DNA of 64,000 bases from contig CP034990.1 of NCBI GenBank assembly GCA_004026145.2, positions 17,872,176-17,936,175 on the forward strand. Reading direction: 5' to 3'. Numbering within the stretch: the first letter of the stretch is position 1; each line of letters starts with the position of its first letter. This stretch comes from Takifugu bimaculatus (lineage: Eukaryota > Chordata > Actinopteri > Tetraodontiformes > Tetraodontidae). Below, one piece after another: positions 43,870 through 56,818 of the stretch. A model generated the notes under the pieces. That model ran no database searches, had not been told where the DNA came from, and saw only the letters and a list, made by a program, of their open reading frames with translations. Made by a program: the position numbers and the translations under genes.

Positions 43870-44327
43870 CATCTCTTGTCTGGTAGGAGGAGGAGGAGGA
43901 GGGGGGAGTCCTGCCTCTTTGCCTTCCTCAGATCAATGCCCTGGCCACTCACTTTCTGATGTTGCACGACGGGAAATGCTTTGAATACTTGCGACATGGC
44001 TGCGCGCATTGATCGCCGAGATTGACAGCAGCTCTGCCCATCGCCTTCTCCTGTCCGAGTGAGCGAGAGAGCCAGAGCAAGAGACGGAGAGAGAGGGAGA
44101 GAGAGAGGGGGGAGATAAAGAACAAATAGGCGAACAACAAAAGGTACTTGTAGTTTTGGACAGCTGAAGTTCAGGGAGAGTGTGCGGGATCCCCTCATGG
44201 CCCCGTGTGAGCAGACTTAAGTTTTCGCTCGGCAGATTCTCCACTGATCCTCAAAGTGCAGTTTAGTCTTTACGCGCGGACAGGAAGCACAGATATCGTC
44301 TTCACGTTCTTCACGGATCTCATCAAG
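43870..44327 (+). promoter_or_regulatory. Probable promoter and noncoding first exon of a downstream gene (sox6 candidate)
   Basis: GA/CT-rich sequence with repeated GAGAGA (44,085-44,108) leads into two good splice donors, aag|gtactt at 44,144 and aag|gtaaac at 44,328. A strongly CpG-rich block follows (about 44,400-44,820, with gcgcggcgcggcgcggcgct). The stretch before the donors has only a short upstream reading frame (ATG 43,998, nine codons, MAARIDRRD), as expected for 5' UTR. In mammals SOX6 follows PLEKHA7 in the same orientation with long noncoding 5' exons, so sox6 is the leading candidate. No SOX6 coding exon was recognised in the window, so the name rests on gene order. Confidence 0.45.
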
Positions 44328-44399
44328 GTAAACAACACGTTTTTTGTTGCCCTCTACACTTTTCAACATGCTGTGTGTCGCCCTGTTATTTTTCACCTT

Positions 44400-44900
44400 G
44401 TGTTTTATTGCTTCGCCGCGCTGTCAGCTCCAGCGTCCGCCGGGGCTGCGCGTCCGTTCCCGGCTCTCAGTACTGACGGAAAGTTTTCCAAACGTTAATG
44501 TGACGCGGATTAGACCCGGAGAGCGCCCAACTTTTATCGCTGCGCTCGCTTTGACGCTTTTTCCTTCACCAAAACAAGCAAAGTGCGCGCGGGTCGAGCA
44601 CCGCGCGGCGCGGCGCGGCGCTACCGCGGCTCTGCTCTTTCCCGAAACGGCGAATCGGCACTTGTTCAAAGTCTAACTTCAGAAACAAACTCAGCGAGGC
44701 CCGAATTAATAAAAGAAAACTCATTTTTATCTGTCTTGCTTATTGCAGCAGGGTGAAGTAAAGCGGCGCGGGCGGACACAACCCACCGTTCGTCGCGTTC
44801 CGCGGCGTAAACTGGACGCGCAAAACTTTTTTTTTTTTTAATACTACCAAACACCGCACACGAGCGCTGGTGCCAAGCCACGCCGGTGCGGGTATTTAAA
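44400..44900. promoter_or_regulatory. CpG island
   Basis: Dense CpG compared with the rest of the window, with perfect GCGCGGCGCGGCGCG runs near 44,605-44,620 and many further CGs to 44,820. CpG density is typically depleted in vertebrate DNA outside promoters. A T-run (44,827-44,839) interrupts it. Confidence 0.65.
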
Positions 44901-46220
44901 GGCCGATATCGCTGTAATGTCGTGTGTTCACACGTTCCGTAACTTTTCTGGCGTTGGCAGCAGTTTCGCGTCCGTCCACAGTGCGGTACTCTTCATTGAC
45001 AGGGACGCGCGTCCCGGTAGGTTTGCCGTCTCTACGTGTGAGCCGGACAAGTTTATTTGAAGCTTTCGCCTGGCTCTTATTATAGTCCACATTTCTGCTT
45101 TTTTTTACGCGCATTAAAATGTATTTAGAACAACACATGGTCTCTCTGTAGCCAGGGAATGCGCTCTTCCTTCACTTTCTTAAGAGGTCAGGGGAATCGA
45201 CCTCAGAAGAATGCGTAAGCCATAAATAAAATTGAAACAATCGCAGGGCTTGTCCATTTAGAGAAGATGCACTTGAACAGTTTTCCATTTAAGCCGAAGT
45301 CAGTAAAGCTCGGCGCTCCCGCACCGAACTGACAGAGGCTGTCTTGTTCCAGTCTTTTTAACATGGGTGATTTGTTTTATTGCCCTCATTTTCTGCAAGA
45401 TAACACAGACAATTGATCACCTCGGGTTTAATAAAACAATCACCATTTCAGTATTGGCCTACTGTCACGTAAAACAAACTCTTTGACTGGAGTTTAAAAA
45501 TGTCCCCACTCTTCTGCTCCTCGGGGATTATTTATGTTAAAATTAAATAACTCACCTCCAAAATAAAGGTGGCACTGCGTAAAAAAATAGGGCGGTTGGA
45601 CACGATATTGCCCGTGTGTGTTGCGCCCACATTTGAAAGTCCAAAAATCGACACGAAAACATGTAACTGGAATTCACTGCAAACCCTGTAAAAACCCCCT
45701 TTTCTTGCCGTGTCTTTCTTTATTACTACTATTATGATTCCAATTATTAAACACGCTTCTTGGAGCGGAACAAACGTCACACCTGTGGCTGATTCGAGAC
45801 AAGGTAATTGTCCCTCTTGCCCCATTTTCATTAAAACAGTAAGATTTGGGGAGGAAGGTGGAGGGTTATGGCAGCAGACAGATCTTTTCTGCTGTTATCC
45901 GGGCACTTGCTCTGTCGCTGTGACCGCAGGTCTCCACATAAGGTAAGACTGTTCCGGGGACCAAACGCGAGTCGAAATGGGACATTTATAATTAGACTGC
46001 CCATTCAGCACATTGTCCTGATTGCTATACAGGGACACCTCGGCTCTGTCTCTCTGACGGCTTGTGCTGCTCACAAAAAGAGCGAGAGGGGAAAGAGTGA
46101 GACGCGGCTGCGTAATGGCACAGCACCGCTTCACAGCCCTCACCTTTAACCATTTTACGCACAGAATCTGTCGACAGCCTTATTCACCTTCTTCCTTCAG
46201 CTCTTTAAACTTGGCTCTCT

Positions 46221-46262
46221 GTGTGTGTGAGTGAGTCTGTGTGTGTGTGGGTGTGTGTGTGG

Positions 46263-46301
<39 letters not shown>

Positions 46302-46310
46302 TGTGTGTGA
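46221..46310. repeat. Compound (GT)n(GA)n(GT)n microsatellite
   Basis: gtgtgtgt, then about 30 bp of gaga, then gtgtgtgtg. Confidence 0.9.
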
Positions 46311-46382
46311 TGGCTGCAGAAATGAAGGAATGAATAGAGCATAGCTATTTTGCCACTTCAAATCTGGTCTTTGATCATATAT

Positions 46383-46393
46383 GTGTGTGTGTG

Positions 46394-46465
<72 letters not shown>
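46383..46465. repeat. (GT)n then long (TA)n microsatellite
   Basis: A short GT run is followed by about 65 bp of perfect alternating TA, a likely unstable, self-complementary tract. Confidence 0.95.
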
Positions 46466-46467
<2 letters not shown>

Positions 46468-47356
46468 TAAATTGTCTGATTTAAAAAGTAATAATACCAA
46501 CCAGTTGGTAATACAAACCAGTGGTTTTGCACGGTTTTTTTTAATTGGCTGCATTTTTTTTCTTCTCTCAAAACCGTTTCCCACCTTTTTCTTTTTACAC
46601 GCAGACTCGCTGATGTGTCAGTAAGTTCAAAGAATTCAGGACTTTCATTTCAGCATGAAGAGAGAAAGCCACCTGGCTTGTCTAAACATATCCTGCACTC
46701 TGTCCGGGTTCAATGTCTCCCGTGTTGCAAGAGCAACTTCGCTGCTGCCCATATTAATTAGTTAGAAAATATTACAGAGAAATGGGAAAGAGAATAAATT
46801 CTGTCTCTAGTTTCAACTGTTGTTGCTGTATGAAGGTGGAAAACAGAGGGATCACAGAAAATAGAGAAATATGAGGGGGAGGAAGAGGAAAAATATGCGC
46901 TTTACATCTCTTCTTAGCTTCTGTAGCGACACTTTGGTTATCAGATGATTTTCTTCCCCTTTTTTTCTTCGGCCGATGCTGTTAACGTAAAGATCGAAGG
47001 TGATCGTTTCTTTTGACAGGTGACGTTGATGAGCAGGAGGTTTATTACAAAACTAAAAAAAGCCCTCGTAGGTGTTGAGTTCACAGGTGTGTGAGGCTGC
47101 AGAGTATTTGATCTTCAAAAAAAAAGAAGAAAAAAGAGCCAATTCTGTTGGTAGAAAGTGCCGCAGGTTTCATTTGCTCCGCACACTCTGAGGAAAATAC
47201 CACCAGTTTTGACACCCAGTAGTCTGGATTCAGCTTAAGAGAGGCAACATTTTTTAACCCCACCATTGACACACACTTGTCAAATCCAGATTTACCCTTT
47301 TCAAATGTGGCAAACAACAGTTATGCTAGATTACTGTACGTGTGCATGTATGTGTT

Positions 47357-47357
<1 letters not shown>

Positions 47358-47388
<31 letters not shown>
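47358..47388. repeat. (GT)n microsatellite
   Basis: Perfect GT repeat. Confidence 0.9.
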
Positions 47389-47714
47389 CAAGCATGACCA
47401 CCCGGAGGAGTCAATCGTACCCTCTCTCAGATGTGTAAGGGGCAAATTTTACAGATTTATATCGTGCACCTTTTGAGCCGCTACCCCTTGATTCCCCAAC
47501 TGCGCGTTGTGCTGTAGCATCAGTGCAGCGTCGCGTTCCTCACAGCATTTTGCAGAAGAGCAGCTATGACGGCGTTCTGCAGGGTCGTGGCGATGGAGAA
47601 CACGTGTCTCCGCAGATGTTATCGTGATTATTTTTATGATATTTTGCCTCTGTGTTGGCTGAGGGCCGCTAACAAGAGCTGACGAGAGCAGATAAACAAA
47701 AGCAGGCCTGCTGG

Positions 47715-47716
<2 letters not shown>

Positions 47717-47752
<36 letters not shown>
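47717..47752. repeat. (GT)n microsatellite
   Basis: Perfect GT repeat of about 36 bp. Confidence 0.9.
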
Positions 47753-47754
<2 letters not shown>

Positions 47755-48859
47755 TAGCAGATGTTGTGACATCTGTCTAAGCGTGATCTAATTTGCTGCA
47801 GAATATTCCAGAGATGATGAAAACTGACCAGGGGCGCGCCACCGCCAGGGGTCGGGGGTAATCTGCCCGCCTCAGCGGAAACTTTGCGGCGAGTTTGTAG
47901 CACGTCGCCCCCGTCACCATTCCTAATTTCCCTCTGTGGTAATTAGGCGGCGCGCGGCATCATAATGAATGCATTCATGCAGTGGCAGAAGTCTCGCCTC
48001 CTCTGCACATCAGAGACACGTCGGGAGGGTAGCGGGGACTGGCGGGATGGCGGCGAAGACGCCGTCTGTCGGGGTTTCTCCGTCCCCTCTGCTGTCGCCG
48101 CAGATGAAACTAGGCTTTCACCTCCGTCACCAGGAGCACATCACCGCCACTCTCCTCCCTCCTGGTGGGAGAAAGCGCATCTGGACAGAGTAATCCCAGC
48201 TCCCCAAGCATAATCTCCGGAACGCCACAGTTGTTTCCCCCCTTGAACTCAGATTCAAGATCACAACTGTGCCACGAACTGCGGCGACACACCGACACTC
48301 ACCGAAGGCTGAGTCGCCCTTTCCTGCTCCTTTAGCCTCGTCTCCCTCTGGCTGGTGTAAGTGAGCAGCATTGCTGACATTAAAGGATTACAAATAATTA
48401 AAAACAAAAGGCTAAATATGTGTAACCTCGCAGGAACTGCATAATTACACAAGTAACCTAAGTGGCCTGTTTCGATCTGTATTATTCACTCTCTCAAAAT
48501 GTTCTTTTTCTCCAAAAATAATTGGATTTTTTTTCTTCCTTTTGAATCTGCATAGCATAGTTGCACATAATTAACTCTGACTTCAAAATGCAAACAGTCC
48601 CCGTTAGAGGCTTTGTTGTGTTTTTTTTCTTTCCTTTCTGTCGTGTTAATATATAGAATTAATTGCAGGGGCCTCGGTGGCAGCGTGGCTTCGGCGCAGG
48701 TCTGAGACAGTAATCAGGTGAAGGAACGCGTCGGCCTCATTGTTTGTTATGAATCAGATGAAGATTTGTACAGTGGTGATGGGAAGACGCCTGTATTTAC
48801 ATATCAAAGAGGCGCGCAGTGCAGCCGGGCAGTAATTAAAATGTGGTGGAGTTTAGAGT

Positions 48860-48882
48860 CACACACACACACACACACACAC
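48860..48882. repeat. (CA)n microsatellite
   Basis: Perfect CA repeat of about 22 bp. Confidence 0.9.
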
Positions 48883-49702
48883 ATGCAGCATATGGACCAA
48901 GGCTGAGAAGTGTCAGGTTGTGTGGAAAGAGTGCAGGTGGTTGAAACTGAATTTTAAACAAACACTCGTGTTCCCTCTGCAGATATCTGACTGCAGAATG
49001 CAAAGCTAATGTTTTTTGGGGTTTTTTTTTTTTTTTAGGGATTTGGCAACCATTTTGTTAGCTACATTGTGAGGGTCGCCGTTGGTTTTCTTTAATCGTT
49101 GACTCTGGGACAGCATCCACAGAGGGACGAGGCTTATTATCCAGGCTGTCCAGCCTCAATGCCGATGTGTATTTATTGATAGGTGACCTTGCCGGGGGAC
49201 CCCCCCGGGATTATTTTAAAATGACAGAAGAAGAAGAAGCTGTGATCTTTGGCCCCCGAGCGACTTCTGTTGTGCCGGGGTCGGGGGAGCTCTGAAGACC
49301 TGAGATTGCGTCTTGTGAGCGAACAAGGGAAAAGAGATTAGTGCAATGTGGGAATATTACACAGCTCGCGCACAAAAGGATCATAACAAGCATTTTTTCT
49401 TGTGATCCCAGCACCACCACCCCCCCCCACCCCCACTCGCCGAATTGTGTTCTGATCAGGCCTCACGGGGGGGGGGGGCGGGATCCGCCGCCTCGGAGGA
49501 AGAGTTAACGGGCTCTTATGAAAATATAACTTGAGCCCACATGAAGAGCTGCGACAGAGTTGTCATGTAAACGAATGTGGAGCCGGGATCGCGGCCCCTC
49601 CGGGAGAGCACGCGGAGGACATACCATCTGTGAAGGAGGAATCCTTTCAATATTTATGAAGTCGCACTTATTTGCCTTGTTTTATTGCTTTGTTCGCGTG
49701 TG

Positions 49703-49722
49703 CCGGCGGCGGCGGCGGCGGG
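49703..49722. repeat. (CGG)n short tandem repeat
   Basis: ggcggcggcggcggcgggg, about six CGG units in a locally CpG-rich patch. Confidence 0.8.
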
Positions 49723-51240
49723 GCCGTCGGAGTTACATAAGTCTGCGCCGTCTCTGCAGGCTGAGCAGTCGGAGGGGATCCAGTCGGTGGGGCTGGACGG
49801 CCCGTTTGCTATCTGACAGGAGAAATACGATATTCACCGTGGCTGTGCGGCCGGGCCGGCCAATCTGGCCTCCTCGCCAGGAGTTGTGCTGTTTTCACAC
49901 AACAGTTCTCAGATCAGATCTGCAGCTTTATTTCCACGTGTCCGTTTGAGCATCTTTAGGAGTAATGGGACACGATGAGTCCCGGGTCGGTTACTACTCG
50001 TCCCCTTTCGTTTGTTTGAAGCCCGTTTCTTCCGTCGCAGCCCGAGTTCCAAGTCTCAGATAATGTGTACGTTACCCTCTTGGATGGCTCCTGCGCTTGC
50101 ATCATGGAGCAGCTACTGTGACTTCTAAAACAGACGAGGAAGTTATGGAAGAAAAAAAAAGAAAAAGATGCATTGGAGTTCCAGCAGGTTTTTTTCTTCA
50201 CTCTGGAAAATGCTCGTGCACGGTGCCAAAAATGAATCAATGTGACAAAGAGGTAGAGAGGAGGAATAGATGGAAAGGGGGTTTTTGCGGCTCAAGTTTT
50301 GATGGAGTTAACCAAAGCATCTCTTCTCCCCTATCTTTTGAAATGATCCTCTCTGAATAATTTCTTTCTGCACCGTCTTGGATGTTTGGCAGTGCGTTAT
50401 GAGAAAATGGCTCCACCAGACCTGACCACAAGCTTTCACTCTCTCTGTCTTTCTCTCGCTGTCTGTCTTTGTTATCCTCTTTCTCTCACACTCCCCGAAT
50501 AAAGGGCTGGTGGGGGTGGAGGGATGTTTGGACCTTGTCGGTGAGGAGATGGGCAAAGAAGCTGCACAAATAATGATGTGCAAGTAGCTCGAAATGAGGC
50601 TGCTTTAGTCTTGGAAAATCTTTCAGCTGAGCTGCTCAAAAGGAATTTTTCACAGGGGAAAGAGAAATATTTTGAAGGTGGTCGAGAACACTTATTGTAC
50701 GTCGTGGGTGGGAATGCATGCAGTACCATTAAGGCAACTTTCCCCTGCTTATTTCAATTCAGATGAGGTTTCCTGCTATTACTGCTGCTGCGATGAACTT
50801 TATCCAGCTGTCTTTTTTTCCACTCCCTGATATTATAACCAGAAATAAACAGTGAAACACAAAAGCAAATTTTGAATTATAATCCATCTGCTCGAACTTT
50901 GAGGATCTTTGAATTAACAGAGATGCCCAAATAAACCGTCGAAGGCCGTGGAAACAGTCCGACTGGTTGAAATAAAAAATAAAAAAAAGCCCCAACTTGC
51001 ACAACGGAACATTTATAAGCAAATTGCAGATGCAGCGAGGAAAGCCCAGAAAGCCTGACTTGGAGAAAGAAAGAGAGAAGAAAAAAAGACTGTCATAATC
51101 ACTTTTTTGAATGGGAATGAAAAAGAAGAAATCTGCTGAAATGATAGAGAAAGCCTGTGGTTTGGCCTGTGGAGTAAATTTCCCATGAGCCTCTATGACA
51201 ATCTAAGGGGATAGCCACTCTGGCACACGCCATCCGCCCA

Positions 51241-51272
<32 letters not shown>
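51241..51272. repeat. (CA)n microsatellite
   Basis: Perfect CA repeat of about 30 bp. Confidence 0.9.
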
Positions 51273-51273
<1 letters not shown>

Positions 51274-54200
51274 CACATGCACCCACTGGGAGGAGTCATG
51301 TCTTGGGCTGGATGATTGACACGAGATGGGTGTGGACTGGAGCGAGGGAGGACCGGGGAATTATTTGAGGGGTTGTTCTGTCACAACACTTTTTTTCCAT
51401 GAGACAAGATGGTCCAGAACTTTGCCGGGGAAAAACGGGACGAGGGCAGAAGACAAACATAACTATATGCCGTAGAAGCTTTAAAAAGCTCCCCTCCCAC
51501 GGCGTGTTCACATGCAACAGTGATTTATGCTCACTGTCGGAACATTTTCACACATTTAGGCCGTCATACCACAGTGAGAAGTCCCAGGGAGGAGGCCTGG
51601 GTCAACACCGGGTCACATGACCTCCACAGTAAAGACTGAGGTGCATATACCGTGCTTGTTGACTTTTTCTTTTCAATATTTACCATGTGTACGATGTTTC
51701 TGCTAACCTTAACGAAGCGTTTCGCTTCCAAACCCAAACCATAATGTGCTCCCCACAACCACAGTGCTTCTTCTAACTGAAGCATTTCAGTTGCCTGCAC
51801 ACGTTCAGCCCCGGCAACTTTTGTTAATGAAATTCATACCCATTCACAGTGACGCGCAGCTGGTGGTGTGGCTCTGCTCCCTACCACGTCTCTGCATGGG
51901 AAGGCGACGGTAAAACACATGAACATTAGCAAAAATGTTCATTAAGGTGGGCAGCGGGAAAATAGAGGGATCAGGTAGAACTTTCTGAGGTGTTTAGCAG
52001 ATCTCCCCGATGATTCCGCCATCGCTGACGCATTGATGTTATATGGACATGCCTGCTAGCCTATTTATAGCTCATGATTAGGGTTAAGGTTACACTTAGG
52101 GTCAGGACATCAAAATTCTGTTGGGTAAACATAGAAGCATGTAATCTATCGGGGCACTTTATTTTGAATCCCAGCCAGTACTCAACAAATGTAGGTGTAG
52201 TCACTGGGGAAAAAACTTGGGTGTCACATGTCTGCTGTAGCAGTCTTCATTATTTAATGAGGCGGGAGGGAGAATGGGGTCGACATTTGGGCGATACACC
52301 ACTGCAGATGTGCTAAATCCAGGTAGGTGTCGTAAAAACGGGCTGAAAAATGAATATGAGGAAAATTAAAAGGAAAAGATCGTGTTTATTTACTGTCTTC
52401 ATGGGCCTTTCGCAATCAAAAGCAGAGCTTTGGGGGACATTTCAACTCAGATCCCGACACATGCAGCAGAGCTGTGTTTTTTATTTTTCTGCGTGCGTGT
52501 GTTAGCAGAGAGAAAGGCTTTATGTTCTTGGTTAGGGGTGGGGTTGAGGGTAAAATGGGAAGGTACAATGTTCCTCCTCATCCTCAGCAATGCTAAATTT
52601 ATTGGTTACCATCTGCAGGGTGGAGGAGTTTGGCCTGCGGTCAGGCCAAAGAAAGGCTTCTAATTAAACAGTCATCATTATCAACTTGTGGCCAGTGATC
52701 ATCATGACCAGCAACGGTTCTTCCAAGATGAACATAGAATCTTTGAGGCTTTCCCTGAAGTCCATGCTAGACTGAATTAGAATAGAAGAAACAGAGGAGA
52801 AAAGTGCTAGAGGGACCTATTTTCCCCCCCTTGGCAGACCAGTTAGCGTGAGGCCCCGTGCCATATCCACTCAGGTTTAAACAATTACCAGACATCAGAG
52901 AACTCGGTAGACTCTTGCTGTTCACACAAACTGTCATGTCTTTGGCCGCCGTACTGAAAAGCCACGGTTTCACATGCGGCCGAGTGTCAGATGTAAGCGG
53001 AGCTTTTCGATAATTTCAATTAGTGTAAGAGGGTGTGCCTGCAGCGGCCGTATCGCTGTCGCCCGAGGAGCTTTCCTTTGAGTCTGACGGCCCCTTCATG
53101 TAGTATTTTCCAGATTTGATGTCTAACTGACACAGCGGTGCTGCAAGAGGAGGGCAAAATGGTTTATTAAGACCTAATAAGAGGATGATTAAAGGGGGTG
53201 ACTTAGATTGGACGACCCGCAGATGATGTGGAGGCACAGACGAATAGTTGAGGCTGGTAAAGAGCATCGGCCCGCGCTTGATATCATCACAGGTGACCCA
53301 CAGCAGAGCAGCTAAATGAATGCTGGAACCTCAGCAGTGAGAGTCGATGTGTACGTTTGAGTGTACGTGGCCTCGCTTACTGTAGGAATTTTTAAAAAAA
53401 ACGACCTTCGTAAATGATGCCATGGAACCTTCACAACCAGAGGAACATCCTGCGCCACCAGGTCGCCCTCACGGGAAACTGACAGCAGTCACACACACGA
53501 AAAAGAATGAAGTCATATTATTGAACTTAATGAAAGCGATTCGCACTCACCTCGGCGGAATTCTCGATTTTGACCAGCGATAGCCGCTGCATTTAGGAAT
53601 CATTTATGAGAGCGTTGCGGCAGATTGTCAGAGGGGCCTTTTACGATTTCACAATTTCACAACTGACTTCCTCTTTAAAATGACACGGGCTTACCTGCCT
53701 ATTACTGCCTTTGATTTCCACAGCACATGCCTCTGCGCTCCGAGAGGTATTCATAATAAGCTTCATTGCTAAAGGGTGCTTATCTCCCCGGCTATTGGAG
53801 AGAAAGAAGGGTAATATTTTTTCCAATTTCCACATTTTACTGTTTGGGCCGTCGTCTGTCCAGCTCCACATTTCGACCGTTGTGGAGGCTTAGACGCATC
53901 CCTACTGTATGAACACACGCACAGTCAACTGTGAGGCTTTGGAAATAATGTTTCGAGCACTCAAATCGTTCGGCTTCACACGTGTATTTTTTAAACCAGA
54001 TGTCTCAATGCGTTTCCTCAAACCTTTGATTCCATTGATCTTTCAGGTGTTTTTCTCTTATTACAGCCCTCAGATTGTACCGCCTTGTGGCACTCGCAGT
54101 TTCATGTGCGCACATTTTCATTTCACTCCAGTGGAAACTTTTTTCTTTTCGACCAGTCAGATGCAGATGTGTGTTTATGTGTAATAGAAGATGCAGCTGA

Positions 54201-55700
54201 GAGCCAGGATGGTTTCGCTCGGAGCAACGTCGGATTCTTTTCCTGGTGGAATAAGGAGAGACACGTGTTTTGGTGAGGAAAAGGCGTCGATCTTTCGGGG
54301 CGACCCACCTGCGGCGCCGCTACCTCGCTGCTAGTGTCTGGACTGGAAACCGTGCCGTTCCTCTGTGGCTCATCACCCTTTTTTTAGCCTTCAAACCCGG
54401 CCAACGGTGCCCAGCAGAACCCTGCAAGGGAGGCACACAGAAGCCAACACATGCAGGGAAGGACTAAACCTTAATGACTGGCAGAATTTAAACACATAAT
54501 CTGTAGGTGCAAAGTGTTTGCTTGAACTCCATCTTTCTGCAGCGGTTAAATTGCGCAGCGGAGCAGGCTCGGGCTCGGCCTAAGTGCTCCCCAGCCCTCC
54601 GTCTTTATCCTCAGACTGCTGACTTTCTCAGTTTTACCGTTGCTTTTGCCATGCCGTAATGGGCTCCCAGGACATCGTGGCAACGTAATAACGGCACGAC
54701 AATGTTTTTTCTACCCCCCTCATTCTTCACTCGACATTAAAATGTGCCCAGAAACGCGGGATATACGGCGGGGTGGGTGATGTCAGTTGTTATTGCTGGA
54801 TATGCGAACCAGTAAATTTTAGACTATTTTCCACAATCTGCTGTCCAGAGTGCATTATGTCACAAAGGCCACATTGTAGCTCGCTGTGTGTACAGCAGTG
54901 TTGTCTCTCCCTTTCCCTTGTTCTCCACATTTCTCATTCACCTTTGGTGCCTCTGGTCCAGACTGCAGCCTTACGAGATGCCAATTTTCTTTTTTTTCCT
55001 CCTCTTGTTCTGCAGTCAATGTACCATAGGGCCATATGATGTCTTACCTAATTGGGAGAATATAAGTGCATGGAAAAGTGTCCAAGAGTGCCACTCAGAC
55101 TCAAGTTGAGCGACTTTGTGATTTGTAAAACAGTAGATGGTAATTGCCTCTATATTTAGATTTTTTATTATTATTTTGGTATAATTTGACTGGTGCTGCT
55201 TTCTTGGGTGCAGTATGGAATAGAGGAGCGTCGTGTTTTTCAGCTAATTAAATTTGCCACTAACATATGCTGGCAGGGACCTCTTACCTTGTTTGACTTA
55301 TTTATTGCCTGACTCTGGAGGTAATTCGACCTTTTATTTTTTTGCAATCCAGAAAAAGTGTGTTAAACTGGATTAAACCGGCGATCGGTGGCTCCAACAC
55401 TACATTTGTTTTCCTCTGGGGGTGGGGGGGGCAAGACAAGTGTCCCTTATTTCGGGACCTTCCAAGGCCAAGGAGAGGGGAGGGTAGGGGGTAAATTAGG
55501 GGGTGGGGGGAGGAATGGCATAGGGATGGGGACGAGAGAGAGGGAGAGCCAGTGAGAGAGAGAGAGAGAGAGCCCCAGAGTTCCTGCCATGTCACTGGAG
55601 ATTTGTGTCCTCCTTCTAAATCATTTCCCTCTTAAGAAGATTAAGAAGGCAGAAATATTCTCCAACTGGTCATTTTCCCTCCCCCTAAATTGATTCATTT

Positions 55701-55714
55701 GCATTTGCAAATGC
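55701..55714. promoter_or_regulatory. Palindromic octamer-like site
   Basis: gcatttgcaaatgc is a perfect 14-bp palindrome. It overlaps an exact ATTTGCAT octamer at 55,697-55,704 and lies just before ctgctgctaattg, which contains a homeodomain-like TAATT core. It would suit POU-family dimers; function is not shown. Confidence 0.3.
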
Positions 55715-56730
55715 TGCTGCTAATTGTGTGTTTCAGGAAAAGACAAATGTGTCACTGTAAATAAAGAAAGAGGTCGTAATGTTAATTGTTGAAGCGGCCG
55801 CGGCGGTCAGCGGACCCCGAGGCAGCAGATTTACACGTGGTTGTGCACGGTCACTTCGGAGGCTTTGGTTTGTGGGGCAAAGGATGACAAAGCAGATTCC
55901 ACCCCAGTGTCCTGTTCTTCCTTCTTTTTAAAAAAAATAAAATCCCGTGTGTATCCCAGGTCCTTCACCCAGGTCCACCCCTAAAATAACCGTCAGCTCC
56001 CAGCAGCCTTTCACACACGCAGACGCGCCTCCATCAAACAGCGTGTCGCCGCTTTCCCTCGAAACAAGGAAAACAGGGAATAATCTGCAGACAACCAATG
56101 CCTCGTTGTAACCTGATCATTTATGGATCAGTTATTTCCTTTCTGGTTTAATTCACCATGTGATTGATTTTCAGTGCGCCACTGTTGGAAAATATCCGCA
56201 ATAAAGCGTGCCTGAAATAGGGGGGAACCATTTGAATACAGATGCCGGCGGCTCGGGGCCTCGGCGCTGGAAAACACTCAGAGCCGGGAGACAATTGCAG
56301 GTTGATTATGTGTTACTGACAAAAGTTGCAACTCCTTTGTATGAGGCCGGGATATTTGCATCTAAATGCTTATTGTAGAAATTTAAATGGCATAAAGGCT
56401 GATTGTAAATGCCAGCTGTTGGGTTTAAAAAAAATAAAAATTCAATAACGAAAATGGGGATGGAAATGAGGGAATTATTTTCAAACAGACTCGCCGAAAT
56501 CAATAAGAAGGAAATAGCAGCCCTTGGCTTTTTTTTTAATGGAGTGTGTTTGTACAGTGGCATATGAATATATTTACAGTGATCCGTATGTTTTATTTAA
56601 ACTGGAGGCGGTGATGTACAGCGGTGTTTATGTTCAGATGAATGACATCATCAGCATTGTGAGCGAAGTTCCGGAGTTATGAACGGAGGGATTTGCTGAT
56701 CAGATCAGATCCTTTTACTGTTTGGGAGAA

Positions 56731-56818
56731 ATTGTGTGTGTGTGTGTGTGTGTGTGTGTTTCTGCGTGTGTTTCTATGGAAGGGCGGTGAGACGGTGTGT
56801 GTGTGTGTGTGTGTGTGG
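56731..56818. repeat. Two (GT)n microsatellites
   Basis: GT runs at about 56,731-56,759 and 56,795-56,818, separated by unique sequence. Confidence 0.9.

Noticed and set aside
46385..46624. Open frames of Tyr-Ile repeats on both strands
   Set aside because: They are translations of the (TA)n microsatellite.
48047..48193. 48-codon frame MAAKTPSVGVSPSPLLSPQM with an ATG in GC-rich context
   Set aside because: Exon-like composition, but I recognise no family, and no splice site or promoter signal supports it. Could be rechecked by translated search.
52080..52120. ttagggttaaggtt-like sequence resembling telomeric repeat
   Set aside because: Only isolated imperfect units, no tandem array; may be a piece of a fish dispersed repeat.
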